Shown here piece by piece: positions 26,342-35,405 of a stretch of 64,000 nucleotides of DNA. The DNA is from DATKPA01 sp051955985. Lineage in GTDB: Bacteria > Planctomycetota > Phycisphaerae > WQYP01. The stretch spans positions 42,310-106,309 of the forward strand of contig JBQCGD010000027.1 in NCBI GenBank assembly GCA_051955985.1, in the 5' to 3' direction. How positions within the stretch are numbered: position 1 is the first letter of the stretch; every line of letters starts with the position of its first letter. A program made the position numbers and the translations under genes. The notes beneath the pieces are model-generated. The model saw only the letters and a list, made by a program, of their open reading frames with translations, had not been told where the DNA came from and did not search any database.

Positions 26342-26368
26342 ACGCCCTGCCCCCGAGCAGGGCGTTTT
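26342..26368 (+). promoter_or_regulatory. Stem-loop in the cimA leader (attenuator or upstream terminator)
   Basis: A perfect 9-bp stem, ACGCCCTGC (26342-26350) with 26357-26365, has a 6-base loop and is followed by TTTT then CATT. It ends 15 bases before the cimA start, and the AGAGGA ribosome binding site lies just after it. It could terminate the short upstream reading or act as an attenuator for citramalate synthase. Confidence 0.5.
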
Positions 26369-26382
26369 CATTAGAGGATTCC

Positions 26383-28035
26383 ATGACCCCCCTTTCCAGC
26401 ACCGCATCGTCCGCCACCCCCACCACCACCACGGGCTCCCGGACCCGCATCGACATCTACGACACCACCCTCCGCGACGGCACCCAGGGCGAGGGTGTCT
26501 CGCTCTCCGTCCAGGACAAATTGCTCATCTCGCAAAAACTCGATGAACTCGGCGTCGACTTCATCGAGGGCGGCTACCCGCTTTCCAACCCCAAGGACGC
26601 CACCTTCTTCCACGAAGCGCGCTCCCTGAAACTCCACCACGCGCGGCTCGTCGCCTTCGGCATGACACGCCGCAAGGGGATCAAGCCCCAGGACGACGTC
26701 GGCCTCAACGCACTCCGCGATGCAGAAACCTCCCACGTCATCATCGTCGGCAAAACCTGGGACCTCCACACCACCGAAGTGCTCGGCGTGACGCTCCAGG
26801 AAAATCTCGACATGATCCACGACTCCGTCGCCTACCTCGCGGGCCTCGGACGCACCGTTTTCTACGATGCCGAACATTTCTTCGATGGCACCGCCGCCAA
26901 TCGCGAGTACGCCCTCAAGACCATCGAAGCCGCTTCCCAGGCCGGCGCCAAAGTCGTCTGCCTGTGCGACACCAACGGCGGCTCACTGCCGGATCGTGTT
27001 GCCGAATTCGTACGACTCGCCAAAGAAAAAGTCGGCAGCCGCTCCGCCATCGGCATCCACCCCCACAACGACTCCGGCCTCGCCGTCGCCAACGCCCTCG
27101 CCGCCGTCTCGGCCGGCGCCACCCACGTGCAGGGCACCATGAACGGCATCGGCGAACGCTGCGGCAACGTCGACATCACCACCGTCATCGCCAACCTCAA
27201 ACTCAAAATGGGCTACGAATGCCTCCGCGATGGCGAGGGTTCCCTCAAACACCTCACCGAGGCCAGCCGCTACATCTACGAAATCGCCAACCTCAACCTC
27301 AACAACGGCCAGCCCTACGTCGGCCTCTCCGCCTTCGCCCACAAGGGCGGTATGCACGTTCACGCCGTGAACAAGCTGGCGCGATCCTATGAACACGTCC
27401 CGCCCGAATCCGTCGGCAATACGCGGCGCATCCTTGTTTCCGAACTCTCCGGCGTCTCCAACATCGCCGCCAAGGCCGGCAAAAAATTCAACATCGAAAG
27501 CGACAAGGCGGCTCAAAAGAAAATTCTCGATGAGGTCACCCGCCTCGAAGCCGCCGGATATCAGTTTGAAGCCGCCGAGGCCTCCTTCGAGTTGATCGTT
27601 CGCAAGCAGATCGGCAAGTACCGCACGTTTTTCGACCTCGACCACTACCGCGTCGCCGTCAACCGGGCCGGCTCCGCCAATCCGGTTACCAAAACCACGC
27701 TCACGCTGCTGGTGGGCGGCCACGAAGTAAACGCCTCCGCCGAAGGCGATGGCCCGGTGAACGCCCTCGACAACGCCCTCCGCGCGGCCCTCATCCCGCA
27801 TTACCCGTCCCTCGAAGCGCTCCGCCTCGTCGACTACAAGGTGCGCGTCGTCAACTCCGCCGAAGCCACCGCCGCCAAGGTCCGCGTCGTCATCGAGTTC
27901 CGCAGTCCCCACGCCGTGGGCGGAGTCTTCGGGACCGTCGGCGTCTCCGAAAACATCATCGACGCAAGCTGGCAGGCCCTCGTCGACGGCATCGAATACC
28001 ACCTGCTCCACGACGAAGAATCCAAAAACAAGTAA
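26383..28035 (+). CDS. cimA: (R)-citramalate synthase
   Basis: This 550-aa enzyme condenses pyruvate and acetyl-CoA to citramalate, the first step of the threonine-independent isoleucine route. The N-terminal TIM barrel has YDTTLRDGTQGEGVSLS and the metal-binding GIHPHNDSGLAVAN. GTMNGIGERCGN and the C-terminal LeuA-type regulatory domain (YRVAVNRAG..., AEGDGPVNALDNALRAAL) follow. The length and the DGTQGEG variant fit CimA rather than 2-isopropylmalate synthase (usually DGEQSPG). The start MTPLSSTASS follows AGAGGA. valS begins 26 bases downstream, so both act in branched-chain amino acid supply and use. Confidence 0.93.
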   Translation: MTPLSSTASSATPTTTTGSRTRIDIYDTTLRDGTQGEGVSLSVQDKLLISQKLDELGVDFIEGGYPLSNPKDATFFHEARSLKLHHARLVAFGMTRRKGIKPQDDVGLNALRDAETSHVIIVGKTWDLHTTEVLGVTLQENLDMIHDSVAYLAGLGRTVFYDAEHFFDGTAANREYALKTIEAASQAGAKVVCLCDTNGGSLPDRVAEFVRLAKEKVGSRSAIGIHPHNDSGLAVANALAAVSAGATHVQGTMNGIGERCGNVDITTVIANLKLKMGYECLRDGEGSLKHLTEASRYIYEIANLNLNNGQPYVGLSAFAHKGGMHVHAVNKLARSYEHVPPESVGNTRRILVSELSGVSNIAAKAGKKFNIESDKAAQKKILDEVTRLEAAGYQFEAAEASFELIVRKQIGKYRTFFDLDHYRVAVNRAGSANPVTKTTLTLLVGGHEVNASAEGDGPVNALDNALRAALIPHYPSLEALRLVDYKVRVVNSAEATAAKVRVVIEFRSPHAVGGVFGTVGVSENIIDASWQALVDGIEYHLLHDEESKNK

Positions 28036-28061
28036 TCCCCCGGAAGGAAACGACAGCCATC

Positions 28062-30941
28062 ATGAACATCGATCTGCCCCCGCAGTACAACCCCCAATCC
28101 GTCGAAAAGCCCATCTACGAAAAGTGGCTCGCCTCCAAGGCCTTCCACGCCGTGCCGGATGCGCGCACCAACAAGTTTTCGTGCGTCATTCCGCCGCCAA
28201 ACGTCACCGGCGCCCTCCACCTCGGCCATGCGATCAATGGGACGATCCAGGACATCCTCACGCGCTACCACCGCATGAAGGGCGACAACACTCTGTGGAT
28301 GCCCGGCATCGATCACGCCGGCATCGCCACCCAAGCCGTCGTCGAAAAGACGATCTTCGAAAAAGAAAAGAAGTCTCGCCACGATCTTGGTCGTGAGGAA
28401 CTCGTCCGCCGCATCTGGGAGTGGAAGGAACAGTTCGGCACGCGGATTCTCAACCAGCTCGCCTCCATTGGCTCGAGTTGCGACTGCGACCGGACGCGCT
28501 TCACGCTTGACGAGATCTGTGCCAAGGCCGTGCGCGAGGCCTTCTTCATGATGTTCAAGGATGGCCTGATTTTCCGGGGCAAGCGGTTGGTGAACTGGGA
28601 TGCCCAGTTGCAGACCGCCGTCGCGGATGACGAAATTTATCATGAGACCGTCAAAGGGCAGATGACGTCGATCAAGTATCCGGTGGACGGTTCGCCGAAC
28701 GAGTATTTGATCGTGGCGACGACGCGGCCGGAGACGATGCTTGGCGATACGGCGGTGGCGGTGCATCCGGATGATCCGCGGTACACGCATCTGCACGGCA
28801 AGTTCGTCATTCTGCCGCTGGTGGGTCGGCGTATTCCGGTGGTAACCGATGGGCTGCTCGTCGATCCGAAATTCGGCACCGGCGTGGTGAAGGTGACGCC
28901 GGCGCACGATCCGAACGACTACGCGACGGGGCAACGCCACAACCTAGAGCAGATCAACCTCCTTACGCCCGATGGCAAAGTGAATGAGAACGGCCAGGGC
29001 GAGTTCCTTGGCAAGAAGTATTCGTATGTCGGCCTCAAGTTCGCCACCGCGGCCCGCAAGCAGGTTCTCGCGGACCTTGAGACGCTCGGCCTCATCGCCG
29101 AAGTCAAAGTGCACGAGCACGAAGTTGGTCACTCGGATCGCTCCAAGACGCCCATTGAGCCGTATCTTTCCGACCAATGGTTCGTGCGCATGGGCGATCT
29201 CGCAGAAGGCGCCACGCTCGCTGACGGCAAGAAAGCCCCCGGTCTTGGACAAGCCGCCATGGACGCCGTCACCGACGGCCGGGTGAAGATTACCCCCGAA
29301 CGCTACGCCAAATCTTATCTCGATTGGCTCGGCCAGAAGCGTGACTGGTGCATTTCGCGGCAACTCTGGTGGGGTCACAGAATCCCCATCTGGACTCGGC
29401 CAGAAGACGCGGATCCCGTGGAAGTTTTCGAGTTCCTTGAGAAACTCAAAGGAATGGCCGACGACCGAATCGCCATCAAAAACTTCCCGACAGGTAAGAC
29501 TGCAGAAAGTCGCGACGGAGAACCGCTCGAAGGCTTCGAGCTTTACGTCTGCGTCGCACCAGATCGGCCCGACATTGAAAAAGCTTTGACTGACTGGGGC
29601 TTCATCCAGGACCCCGATGTCCTCGACACGTGGTTTTCGTCTGCCCTCTGGCCGATCTCCACGATGGGGTGGCCGGCCAACGGCACGTCGGAAAAACCGG
29701 AAGATCAGTTGCTCCCGTACTTCTATCCCACGTCGCTGCTCTCCACGGCGCGCGAAATTCTCACGCTGTGGGTGGCACGTATGGTGATGTTCGGGCTGTA
29801 TTGCCACGGCGACATTCCGTTCAAGAACGTCTACATCCACGCGGTGATCCAGGACGGCGAGGGGCGGCCGATGAAGAAGTCGCTCGGCAACGGCGTCGAT
29901 CCGGTGGACATCGTGGCGTCGCATGGGGCGGATGCGTTGCGGTTTACGCTGGCGTCGATGGCGACCGAAACGCAGGACATTCGCATGCCGGTGGTGAAGG
30001 ATGCGAAGACGGGCGTGAACACGTCGCCGAAGTTTGACCTTGGACGGAATTTTGCAAACAAGATCTGGAACGCGTCGCGATTTATTCTGACCAATGTCGC
30101 GGAGAACACGCAGTCGTCGGTTGCGACCGTGGAGCATCTCGAAGACCGGTGGATTCTCTCGCGGCTGAATTCCACGATTCAGACGGTGACGGCGTCGATC
30201 AACGCCTATAAATTCGCGGACCTTGCCGAGGCGCTGCGTTCTTTCTTCTGGACCGATCTGTGCGACTGGTATCTGGAGATCGCCAAGGCCCGCATCAAGG
30301 GCGGCGATTCGCTGGTGCAGTCGATCCTGCTGCACTGCCTGGAGACGACGCTGAAGCTGCTGCATCCGGTTATGCCGTTTATCACGGAGGAAATCTGGAG
30401 CAAGCTGCCGAATCGATCGGCGATGCTGATCACGTCGCCGTTCCCGGTGGCTGATGCTTCGCGCATCGATCCGGCGGCGGAATCGCAGATTGGCCTCATC
30501 CAGTCGATCACCAGTGCGATTCGCGAGATCCAGAACCGTTATCCGGCGGCGAAGGGAAAGGATGTTGTGCTGCAGCCGCGCGATGCGTTGGTGCAGGGGA
30601 CAATTGAGAAATCGCGGACGATTATCGAGCCGCTGGCCGCGGCGAAGGTTGTCGAGAACTCCCCTACCGCGAAGAAGCCGGAGAATGCGGCAACAGCGGT
30701 TCTTCCCGAGGTGCAGGTGTACATCGCCGGGGTGATCGACAAGGCGGTCGAGAAGCCGAAGCTGGAGAAGCGACGCGATGAGCTGACCAAGCTGGCGACC
30801 TCGCAGCGAAACAAGCTAGGCAATGAAGCGGCGGTTGCAAAGGTGCCGGCTGCTGTCGTTCAGGGATGGCGCGATCAGCTCACGAAGTATGAGGAGGAGC
30901 TGCGGGCGATTGAGAAGAACCTGCAGGAACTCGGCGCCTGA
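28062..30941 (+). CDS. valS: Valyl-tRNA synthetase
   Basis: This 959-aa class I synthetase charges tRNA-Val. The HIGH motif is GALHLGHAIN (near residue 50), the editing domain carries TTRPETMLGDTAVAVHP, WCISRQLWWGHRIPIW precedes the second half, and the anticodon domain and C-terminal coiled coil (KPKLEKRRDELTKLATSQRN) end the protein. The KMSKS loop reads RPMKKSLGNGVDP, a relaxed version. The ribosome binding site is GGAAGGAAACG. Third-position use shifts inside the gene, with C-ending codons dominating the first part and G-ending codons most of the rest. Confidence 0.97.
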   Translation: MNIDLPPQYNPQSVEKPIYEKWLASKAFHAVPDARTNKFSCVIPPPNVTGALHLGHAINGTIQDILTRYHRMKGDNTLWMPGIDHAGIATQAVVEKTIFEKEKKSRHDLGREELVRRIWEWKEQFGTRILNQLASIGSSCDCDRTRFTLDEICAKAVREAFFMMFKDGLIFRGKRLVNWDAQLQTAVADDEIYHETVKGQMTSIKYPVDGSPNEYLIVATTRPETMLGDTAVAVHPDDPRYTHLHGKFVILPLVGRRIPVVTDGLLVDPKFGTGVVKVTPAHDPNDYATGQRHNLEQINLLTPDGKVNENGQGEFLGKKYSYVGLKFATAARKQVLADLETLGLIAEVKVHEHEVGHSDRSKTPIEPYLSDQWFVRMGDLAEGATLADGKKAPGLGQAAMDAVTDGRVKITPERYAKSYLDWLGQKRDWCISRQLWWGHRIPIWTRPEDADPVEVFEFLEKLKGMADDRIAIKNFPTGKTAESRDGEPLEGFELYVCVAPDRPDIEKALTDWGFIQDPDVLDTWFSSALWPISTMGWPANGTSEKPEDQLLPYFYPTSLLSTAREILTLWVARMVMFGLYCHGDIPFKNVYIHAVIQDGEGRPMKKSLGNGVDPVDIVASHGADALRFTLASMATETQDIRMPVVKDAKTGVNTSPKFDLGRNFANKIWNASRFILTNVAENTQSSVATVEHLEDRWILSRLNSTIQTVTASINAYKFADLAEALRSFFWTDLCDWYLEIAKARIKGGDSLVQSILLHCLETTLKLLHPVMPFITEEIWSKLPNRSAMLITSPFPVADASRIDPAAESQIGLIQSITSAIREIQNRYPAAKGKDVVLQPRDALVQGTIEKSRTIIEPLAAAKVVENSPTAKKPENAATAVLPEVQVYIAGVIDKAVEKPKLEKRRDELTKLATSQRNKLGNEAAVAKVPAAVVQGWRDQLTKYEEELRAIEKNLQELGA

Positions 30942-30962
30942 TCGGGCGGTTAGCGACGGTAT

Positions 30963-31045
30963 AAAACCACAGAGGGCACAGAGAACACGGAGGCGGACTA
31001 ACGATTCGTCGTAATCTCTGTGCCCTCTGTCTTCTCCGTGGTTTT
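30963..31045. repeat. Inverted pair of CACAGAGGGCACAGAGA-type repeats between valS and thpR
   Basis: ACAGAGGGCACAGAGA (30969-30984) pairs perfectly over 16 bp with 31015-31030, and outer AAAACC (30963-30968) pairs with GGTTTT (31040-31045). The structure can serve as a bidirectional terminator for the convergent valS and thpR genes. The last codons of thpR (EKTEGTEITTNR) are read through the repeat. Confidence 0.75.
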
Positions 31046-31609
31046 TTCCGCGGGTTTCAGCGGCGCGCGGTGCAGCGGTTCGTATTTTGCCGGGCCGTCT
31101 CCGAGCAATGAACGGTAAAGCGTGACTTCGTTCACGGAAAATGTTCCGAAGAAATCGAGATCGTGCTTCTCGAGCAGCCGGACGAGGCGGTTCAGGCCGT
31201 GGTTGGAGCGGACGCGGCCGAGGGTGAGGTGCGGGACGAGGACGCGGGTGTCCATAGGGAGGCCCATGCCGCCGATGCCGGAGTCGAGGAGGCGATGGAG
31301 TTTCGTGAGGCGGTGATCGGGGGAGAGGATGCGGGAGATGATGACGCGGGTGGGGCCTTTTTCGGGGAATTTGTCGAGGCCTTCGACTTCGAGCGGGAAC
31401 GACGGCACTTCGGCGGCGGCGCGGTTCATGCGGGCGGTGATTTCGGGGATGAGCGCTTCGTCGAGCTCGCCGAGGAATTTGATCGTGATGTGGAAATTTT
31501 CGGGGCTTACCCACGTCACATCGGCCTTCGTGTCGACGAGCACTTTTTGCAGGGGGACTATTTTCTCGACGATTTCGACCGGGATGTCGATGGCCATGAA
31601 CAGACGCAT
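30998..31609 (-). CDS. thpR: RNA 2',3'-cyclic phosphodiesterase (2'-5' RNA ligase family)
   Basis: This 203-aa protein of the 2H phosphoesterase superfamily has both catalytic HxTx motifs: H40-I-T42-I in NFHITIKFLG and H127-L-T129-L in VPHLTLGRV. The family hydrolyses 2',3'-cyclic phosphate RNA ends and can ligate tRNA halves in vitro. The start MRLFMAIDIP follows GGAGGTGCCCC, 14 bases after the P450 stop. The C-terminus (PAEKTTEKTEGTEITTNR) is encoded by the intergenic repeat and is probably not part of the fold. Confidence 0.92.
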   Translation of the reverse strand: MRLFMAIDIPVEIVEKIVPLQKVLVDTKADVTWVSPENFHITIKFLGELDEALIPEITARMNRAAAEVPSFPLEVEGLDKFPEKGPTRVIISRILSPDHRLTKLHRLLDSGIGGMGLPMDTRVLVPHLTLGRVRSNHGLNRLVRLLEKHDLDFFGTFSVNEVTLYRSLLGDGPAKYEPLHRAPLKPAEKTTEKTEGTEITTNR

Positions 31610-31623
31610 GGGGCACCTCCACA

Positions 31624-33060
31624 TCAGAGTATAGGCACGGCGACGGGAGCGGGCGTGGTTTGGGGGATCGGGGCGACGTTCAGCAGGACGGGGGCGGCCG
31701 GGCGGAGAGTGATGGCGGGAGTGAGGGGGAAGGGGGCGGAGGGATCGGCAAGGGTGAAGTGGAATTTCTGGATGAGCATGGGGAGGGCGAGGAGCATTTC
31801 GAGCCAGGCGAAGGATTCGCCGATGCAGTTGCGCGGGCCGGTGGAGAAGGGGAGGTAGGCGAAGCGCGGGTGGGTTGGGGTTTTCCAGCGGTCGGGGGTG
31901 AAGGAGAGTGGATCGGGGAAGAATCGTGCATCGCGGTGCAACGTCCACTGCGGGATCAGCACCGTGCACTTGTTGGGAATCCGGTGATTCCCCAACACCA
32001 GTTCGCGGCGGTTCTGGCGGCCGATGGTCCAGGCGGGTGGGAGGAGGCGCATCGATTCGGAAAGGACGTTGCGGGTGTATTTGAGATGGTCCAGATCGGC
32101 GAGGGTGGGGTCACGATCGGCCAGCACCTGGGCAATTTCCTTGCGGAGTTTTTCCTGCTCCACCGGGTGTTTCGCCAACAAATAGAGCGTGAAGGTCATG
32201 GCGTTGGCGGTGGTTTCGTGGCCGGCGGTGAGGATGGTGATGGCCTGGTCGCGGAGCTGGATGTCGGTGAGCTTGGCGCCTTTGTGTTCCGGATCGGTAG
32301 CGGCGATGAGGGTGGAGAGGAGGTCGTTCTTTGGCGTGCCGGTCCAGGATTGTTCGCCGCGGCGTTTGGCGATCATGCGGGCGACGAGGTCGCGGAGCTG
32401 GAGTTGGGCTTTGCGGAGGCGGAGGGTGGAGGGGATCGGGAGACGATTGAGGAGTTTTCCCCAGGGGACAACGGTGCGCGAGTAGTTGCCCATGAGGGCT
32501 TCCATCGATTCGGCGACGAGGTGGGCTTCTTCTTCGAGGAGCGTGCCGAAGAGGGTGCGGCCGGCGATGAGGAGGGTGAGGCGCATCATGTGGGGGCGGA
32601 TGTCGAGGGTGCCGCCGGCGGGGGGAAGGGCGAAGTTACGGGTGCAGTCGAGAACGTCGGCGGCGTAGTTTTCGACGTGCTTGGCGTGGAAGGCGGGTTG
32701 CATGAGGCGACGCTGGGATTTGTGGGTTTCGCCTTCGGCGGTGAGGAGGCCTTCGCCGAGGAGGTCTTTGGAGTTCTGCAGCGCGGGGCCTTTCCAGAAG
32801 GCGTCGGCCTGGGTGAGGAGGACTTCTTTGGCGAGGTCGGGGTGGTTGAGGACGATATAGCGGCGGCCGAGGGAGGTGAAGGTGGTGATGTCGCCGTGCT
32901 GCTGCGTGAGGCGGGTGAGAAAGGCGAGGGGGTCGCGGCGGAGTTGGAGGAAGAGGTCGCCGGGGAAGCGGGAGCGCGGGCCGGGCGGGAGGGGATTTTC
33001 GAGTTTCGATTTTCGATTTTCGATTGGCACGAGTGATTCCTGCTTGCGATGCCGGATCAT
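31624..33060 (-). CDS. Cytochrome P450 monooxygenase
   Basis: This 478-aa soluble P450 has the proline-rich start PLPPGP, the I-helix oxygen-binding AGHETT (279-284), the K-helix ExxR (E335-S-M-R338), and the heme loop FSTGPRNCIG with ligand Cys412. It resembles the CYP102/CYP110-like bacterial group. The substrate is unknown and no ferredoxin or reductase lies nearby. The start overlaps the phoH stop by 4 bases (ATGA), so translation is probably coupled. The segment IENRKSKLENP is encoded by a threefold TTTCGAT-type repeat (about 33004-33024) that looks like inserted or slipped DNA. Confidence 0.94.
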   Translation of the reverse strand: MIRHRKQESLVPIENRKSKLENPLPPGPRSRFPGDLFLQLRRDPLAFLTRLTQQHGDITTFTSLGRRYIVLNHPDLAKEVLLTQADAFWKGPALQNSKDLLGEGLLTAEGETHKSQRRLMQPAFHAKHVENYAADVLDCTRNFALPPAGGTLDIRPHMMRLTLLIAGRTLFGTLLEEEAHLVAESMEALMGNYSRTVVPWGKLLNRLPIPSTLRLRKAQLQLRDLVARMIAKRRGEQSWTGTPKNDLLSTLIAATDPEHKGAKLTDIQLRDQAITILTAGHETTANAMTFTLYLLAKHPVEQEKLRKEIAQVLADRDPTLADLDHLKYTRNVLSESMRLLPPAWTIGRQNRRELVLGNHRIPNKCTVLIPQWTLHRDARFFPDPLSFTPDRWKTPTHPRFAYLPFSTGPRNCIGESFAWLEMLLALPMLIQKFHFTLADPSAPFPLTPAITLRPAAPVLLNVAPIPQTTPAPVAVPIL

Positions 33061-34022
33061 TCGCGCGGGGTGTTGCGGTCGGCGTAGGCCTGGACGATGT
33101 TTTGGACGAGGCGGTGGCGGACGATATCGGCTTTGTCGAGTTTGACGAAGCCGATGCCTTTGATGCCTTTGAGGGTGCGGTGGGCGTCGATGAGGCCGGA
33201 GTCCTGGCCGCGTTCGAGGTCGACCTGGGAGGGGTCGCCGGTGACGATCATTTTGGAGCGTTCGCCGAGTCGGGTGAGGAACATCATCATCTGGGCGGGG
33301 GTGGTGTTCTGGGCTTCGTCGAGGATGACGACGGCTTCGTTGAGGGTGCGGCCGCGCATGTAGGCGAGGGGGGCGACTTCGATGACGTCGTTGGCCATGT
33401 AGCGGCGGATCTGTTCGAAGGTCATCATGTCGGAGAGGGCGTCGAGGAGTGGACGGAGGTAGGGGTTTACTTTTTCTTCGATGCCGCCGGGGAGGAAGCC
33501 GAGTTTTTCGCCGGCTTCGACGGCGGGGCGGACGAGGACGATGCGGCGGATGATGGAGCGGCGGAGGAGGGAGACGGCCATGGCGACGGCGAGGAAGGTT
33601 TTGCCGGTGCCGGCGGGGCCTTCGCAGAAGACCAGGTCGTTGTGGGCGATGGCGTCGAGGTAGCGTTTCTGGCCGTCGGTCTTAGCGTGGACGAGCTGGC
33701 CGCGGGCGGTGACGTCGAGGGCGCCGTGTTCGTCGGGGCCGGACGAGGTGGCGTCGCCGGTGATTTCGGCTTCGGTGCGGCGGACGATGGAGACGAGCTG
33801 GTCGCGGTCGACGGAGGGGTGGTGGCGGAGGTAGCGCTGGAGCTCGGCGACGACGGCGGCGGCGCGGGAGACGTTGGCGGGTTCGCCGGAGATGCGGAGG
33901 GTGTCGTTTCGGGCGGAGAGGTGGACGTCGAGGAGCTCGCGGAGGAGCTTGATGTTGCGGTCCCCGTGGCCGAGGAAGGCGGCGGGGTCGATAGCGGCGT
34001 CGATGGCGAGGCTGAGGTTCAC
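33057..34022 (-). CDS. phoH: PhoH-family ATPase
   Basis: This 321-aa protein has an N-terminal KH-like region (about residues 10-70, GHGDRNIKLLRELLDVHLSA) and a P-loop ATPase core. Walker A is GPAGTGKT (135-142), RRIVLVRPAVEAGEKLGFLPG follows, Walker B is AVVILDEAQNTTPAQ, and TGDPSQVDL is the sensor. The family is linked to RNA metabolism and is usually next to ybeY. Here it instead leads an operon with a P450 and an RNA 2H phosphoesterase. The 234 bases to the divergent gene at 34257 hold both promoters but no site I can identify. Confidence 0.94.
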   Translation of the reverse strand: MNLSLAIDAAIDPAAFLGHGDRNIKLLRELLDVHLSARNDTLRISGEPANVSRAAAVVAELQRYLRHHPSVDRDQLVSIVRRTEAEITGDATSSGPDEHGALDVTARGQLVHAKTDGQKRYLDAIAHNDLVFCEGPAGTGKTFLAVAMAVSLLRRSIIRRIVLVRPAVEAGEKLGFLPGGIEEKVNPYLRPLLDALSDMMTFEQIRRYMANDVIEVAPLAYMRGRTLNEAVVILDEAQNTTPAQMMMFLTRLGERSKMIVTGDPSQVDLERGQDSGLIDAHRTLKGIKGIGFVKLDKADIVRHRLVQNIVQAYADRNTPRE

Positions 34023-34256
34023 AGGGGTCTCCGGGTAAGGAACGTGGAAGCGAAGTATAGGCGGACTGAATAAGTGTTGTCGCGTCCCACCCAGTCACAT
34101 CGCTCTTTCTACGGCCATCCCGGTCCGATCCATTACAACCAAGAATTTTCTTGAAAACCCAAACATTTACCGTACACTCCTCTGGAGGCAATCGAGCCCA
34201 GAAGGAACCTGTCGCCTACCTCATAAGCCATTGGACGACCAATCAAAGGGGGCGTT

Positions 34257-35363
34257 ATGCACATCATAAACACGGTTGAACCCAATCCCACCAACACCGC
34301 CACACCTCCCAACCCCTTCCTCCCTCCCGATTCCCTCACCCTCCTCCTCGGCGAACCCGGCGCCGGCAAATCCCTCCTCTCCATCGAAATCGCCGCCCGC
34401 CTTTCTCGAAACCAATCCCCGCTCCCGAATCTCGAGAATGGGCATGAAAGTTCAAACGGTGACGCCCCAGACGTCACCCCCACCACACTGCTCCTCTCCA
34501 CCGAAGACTCCGAAAAAACCATCACCGCACGCGCCGCTGCCGCCGATTCCCTCCCCAATCACATCCTGCCGCTCCCAAACACGCTCACCCTCATCCCTCC
34601 GAAAAACCAATTCCCGGACGAACGCGAAGATCCCTCCCTCCTCGCCACCCTATCTATGTTCCTCCCCAAATTCCAGAAAACCCACAGCCCCATCCGCCTC
34701 CTCATCCTCGATCCCCTCCCCGCACTCCTCGGAACCTACGATTGCTCGCACGCTGCCTCAATCCGACGCCTCCTCACACCCCTCCTCCAACTCGCGCAGC
34801 ATTACCACTTCTCCATCCTCGGAATCACCCACCTCAATAAATCCAACTCAAAATCCAAACTCCCCCTCCACCGCGCCCTCAATTCCATCGCCTACGTCGC
34901 CCTCGCCCGCTCCGTCCTCCTCCTCACCTCCGACCAAACCAACCCCACGCGCAAACTCCTCATCCCCATCAAATCCAACCTCGCCGCCCCCACCCACGCC
35001 CTCGCCTTCAACATCTCCGACACCCCACCCCCCCAAAGCCCAGGGATTGCAATCCCTGCGGCCCCAGCCGCCCATATAGAATGGCACCCCACCGCCATTA
35101 CCGACCACTCCCTCCTCACCAACACAGCCACCCCCCCCACCGACCCCATCCAGCGTTCCCAACTCGAACTCGCCGAAGACTTCCTCCGCACCACCCTCGC
35201 CGACGGTCCCCAACCCTCCGCCGACGTACTAAAACAATCCCGCGCCCTCGCCCTCTCCCAACGCACCCTCGAACGCGCCCGCCACCACCTCCAAATCACC
35301 GTCTATTTCGACCGCACCACCCAACACTGGCTCATGTCACTCCCCGCCACAACCGCGACGTGA
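34257..35363 (+). CDS. RecA-like AAA ATPase (AAA_25/RepA-type) with C-terminal helix-turn-helix
   Basis: This 368-aa protein has Walker A GEPGAGKS (about residue 33), then TTLLLSTEDSEKTITAR, Walker B RLLILDPLPALLG, and SILGITHLNKS, the layout of the hexameric RepA/AAA_25 helicases and primase partners found in phages, plasmids and genomic islands. The C-terminus (ADVLKQSRALALSQRTLERARHHLQI) is a helix-turn-helix of the type seen at the end of such proteins. A Pro/Ala linker before it contains a perfect 18-base palindrome (35041-35058). Codon use is extremely C-rich. The start follows AAAGGGGG. Confidence 0.82.
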   Translation: MHIINTVEPNPTNTATPPNPFLPPDSLTLLLGEPGAGKSLLSIEIAARLSRNQSPLPNLENGHESSNGDAPDVTPTTLLLSTEDSEKTITARAAAADSLPNHILPLPNTLTLIPPKNQFPDEREDPSLLATLSMFLPKFQKTHSPIRLLILDPLPALLGTYDCSHAASIRRLLTPLLQLAQHYHFSILGITHLNKSNSKSKLPLHRALNSIAYVALARSVLLLTSDQTNPTRKLLIPIKSNLAAPTHALAFNISDTPPPQSPGIAIPAAPAAHIEWHPTAITDHSLLTNTATPPTDPIQRSQLELAEDFLRTTLADGPQPSADVLKQSRALALSQRTLERARHHLQITVYFDRTTQHWLMSLPATTAT

Positions 35364-35405
35364 ACGCGCATGCCGCATATGTAAACCGCATGCCAGGAGT
35401 GTTCC

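Noticed and set aside
34257..35363. Plasmid replication initiator
   Set aside because: The ATPase is RepA-like, but no origin iterons, partition or mobilisation genes are nearby, and housekeeping genes flank it.
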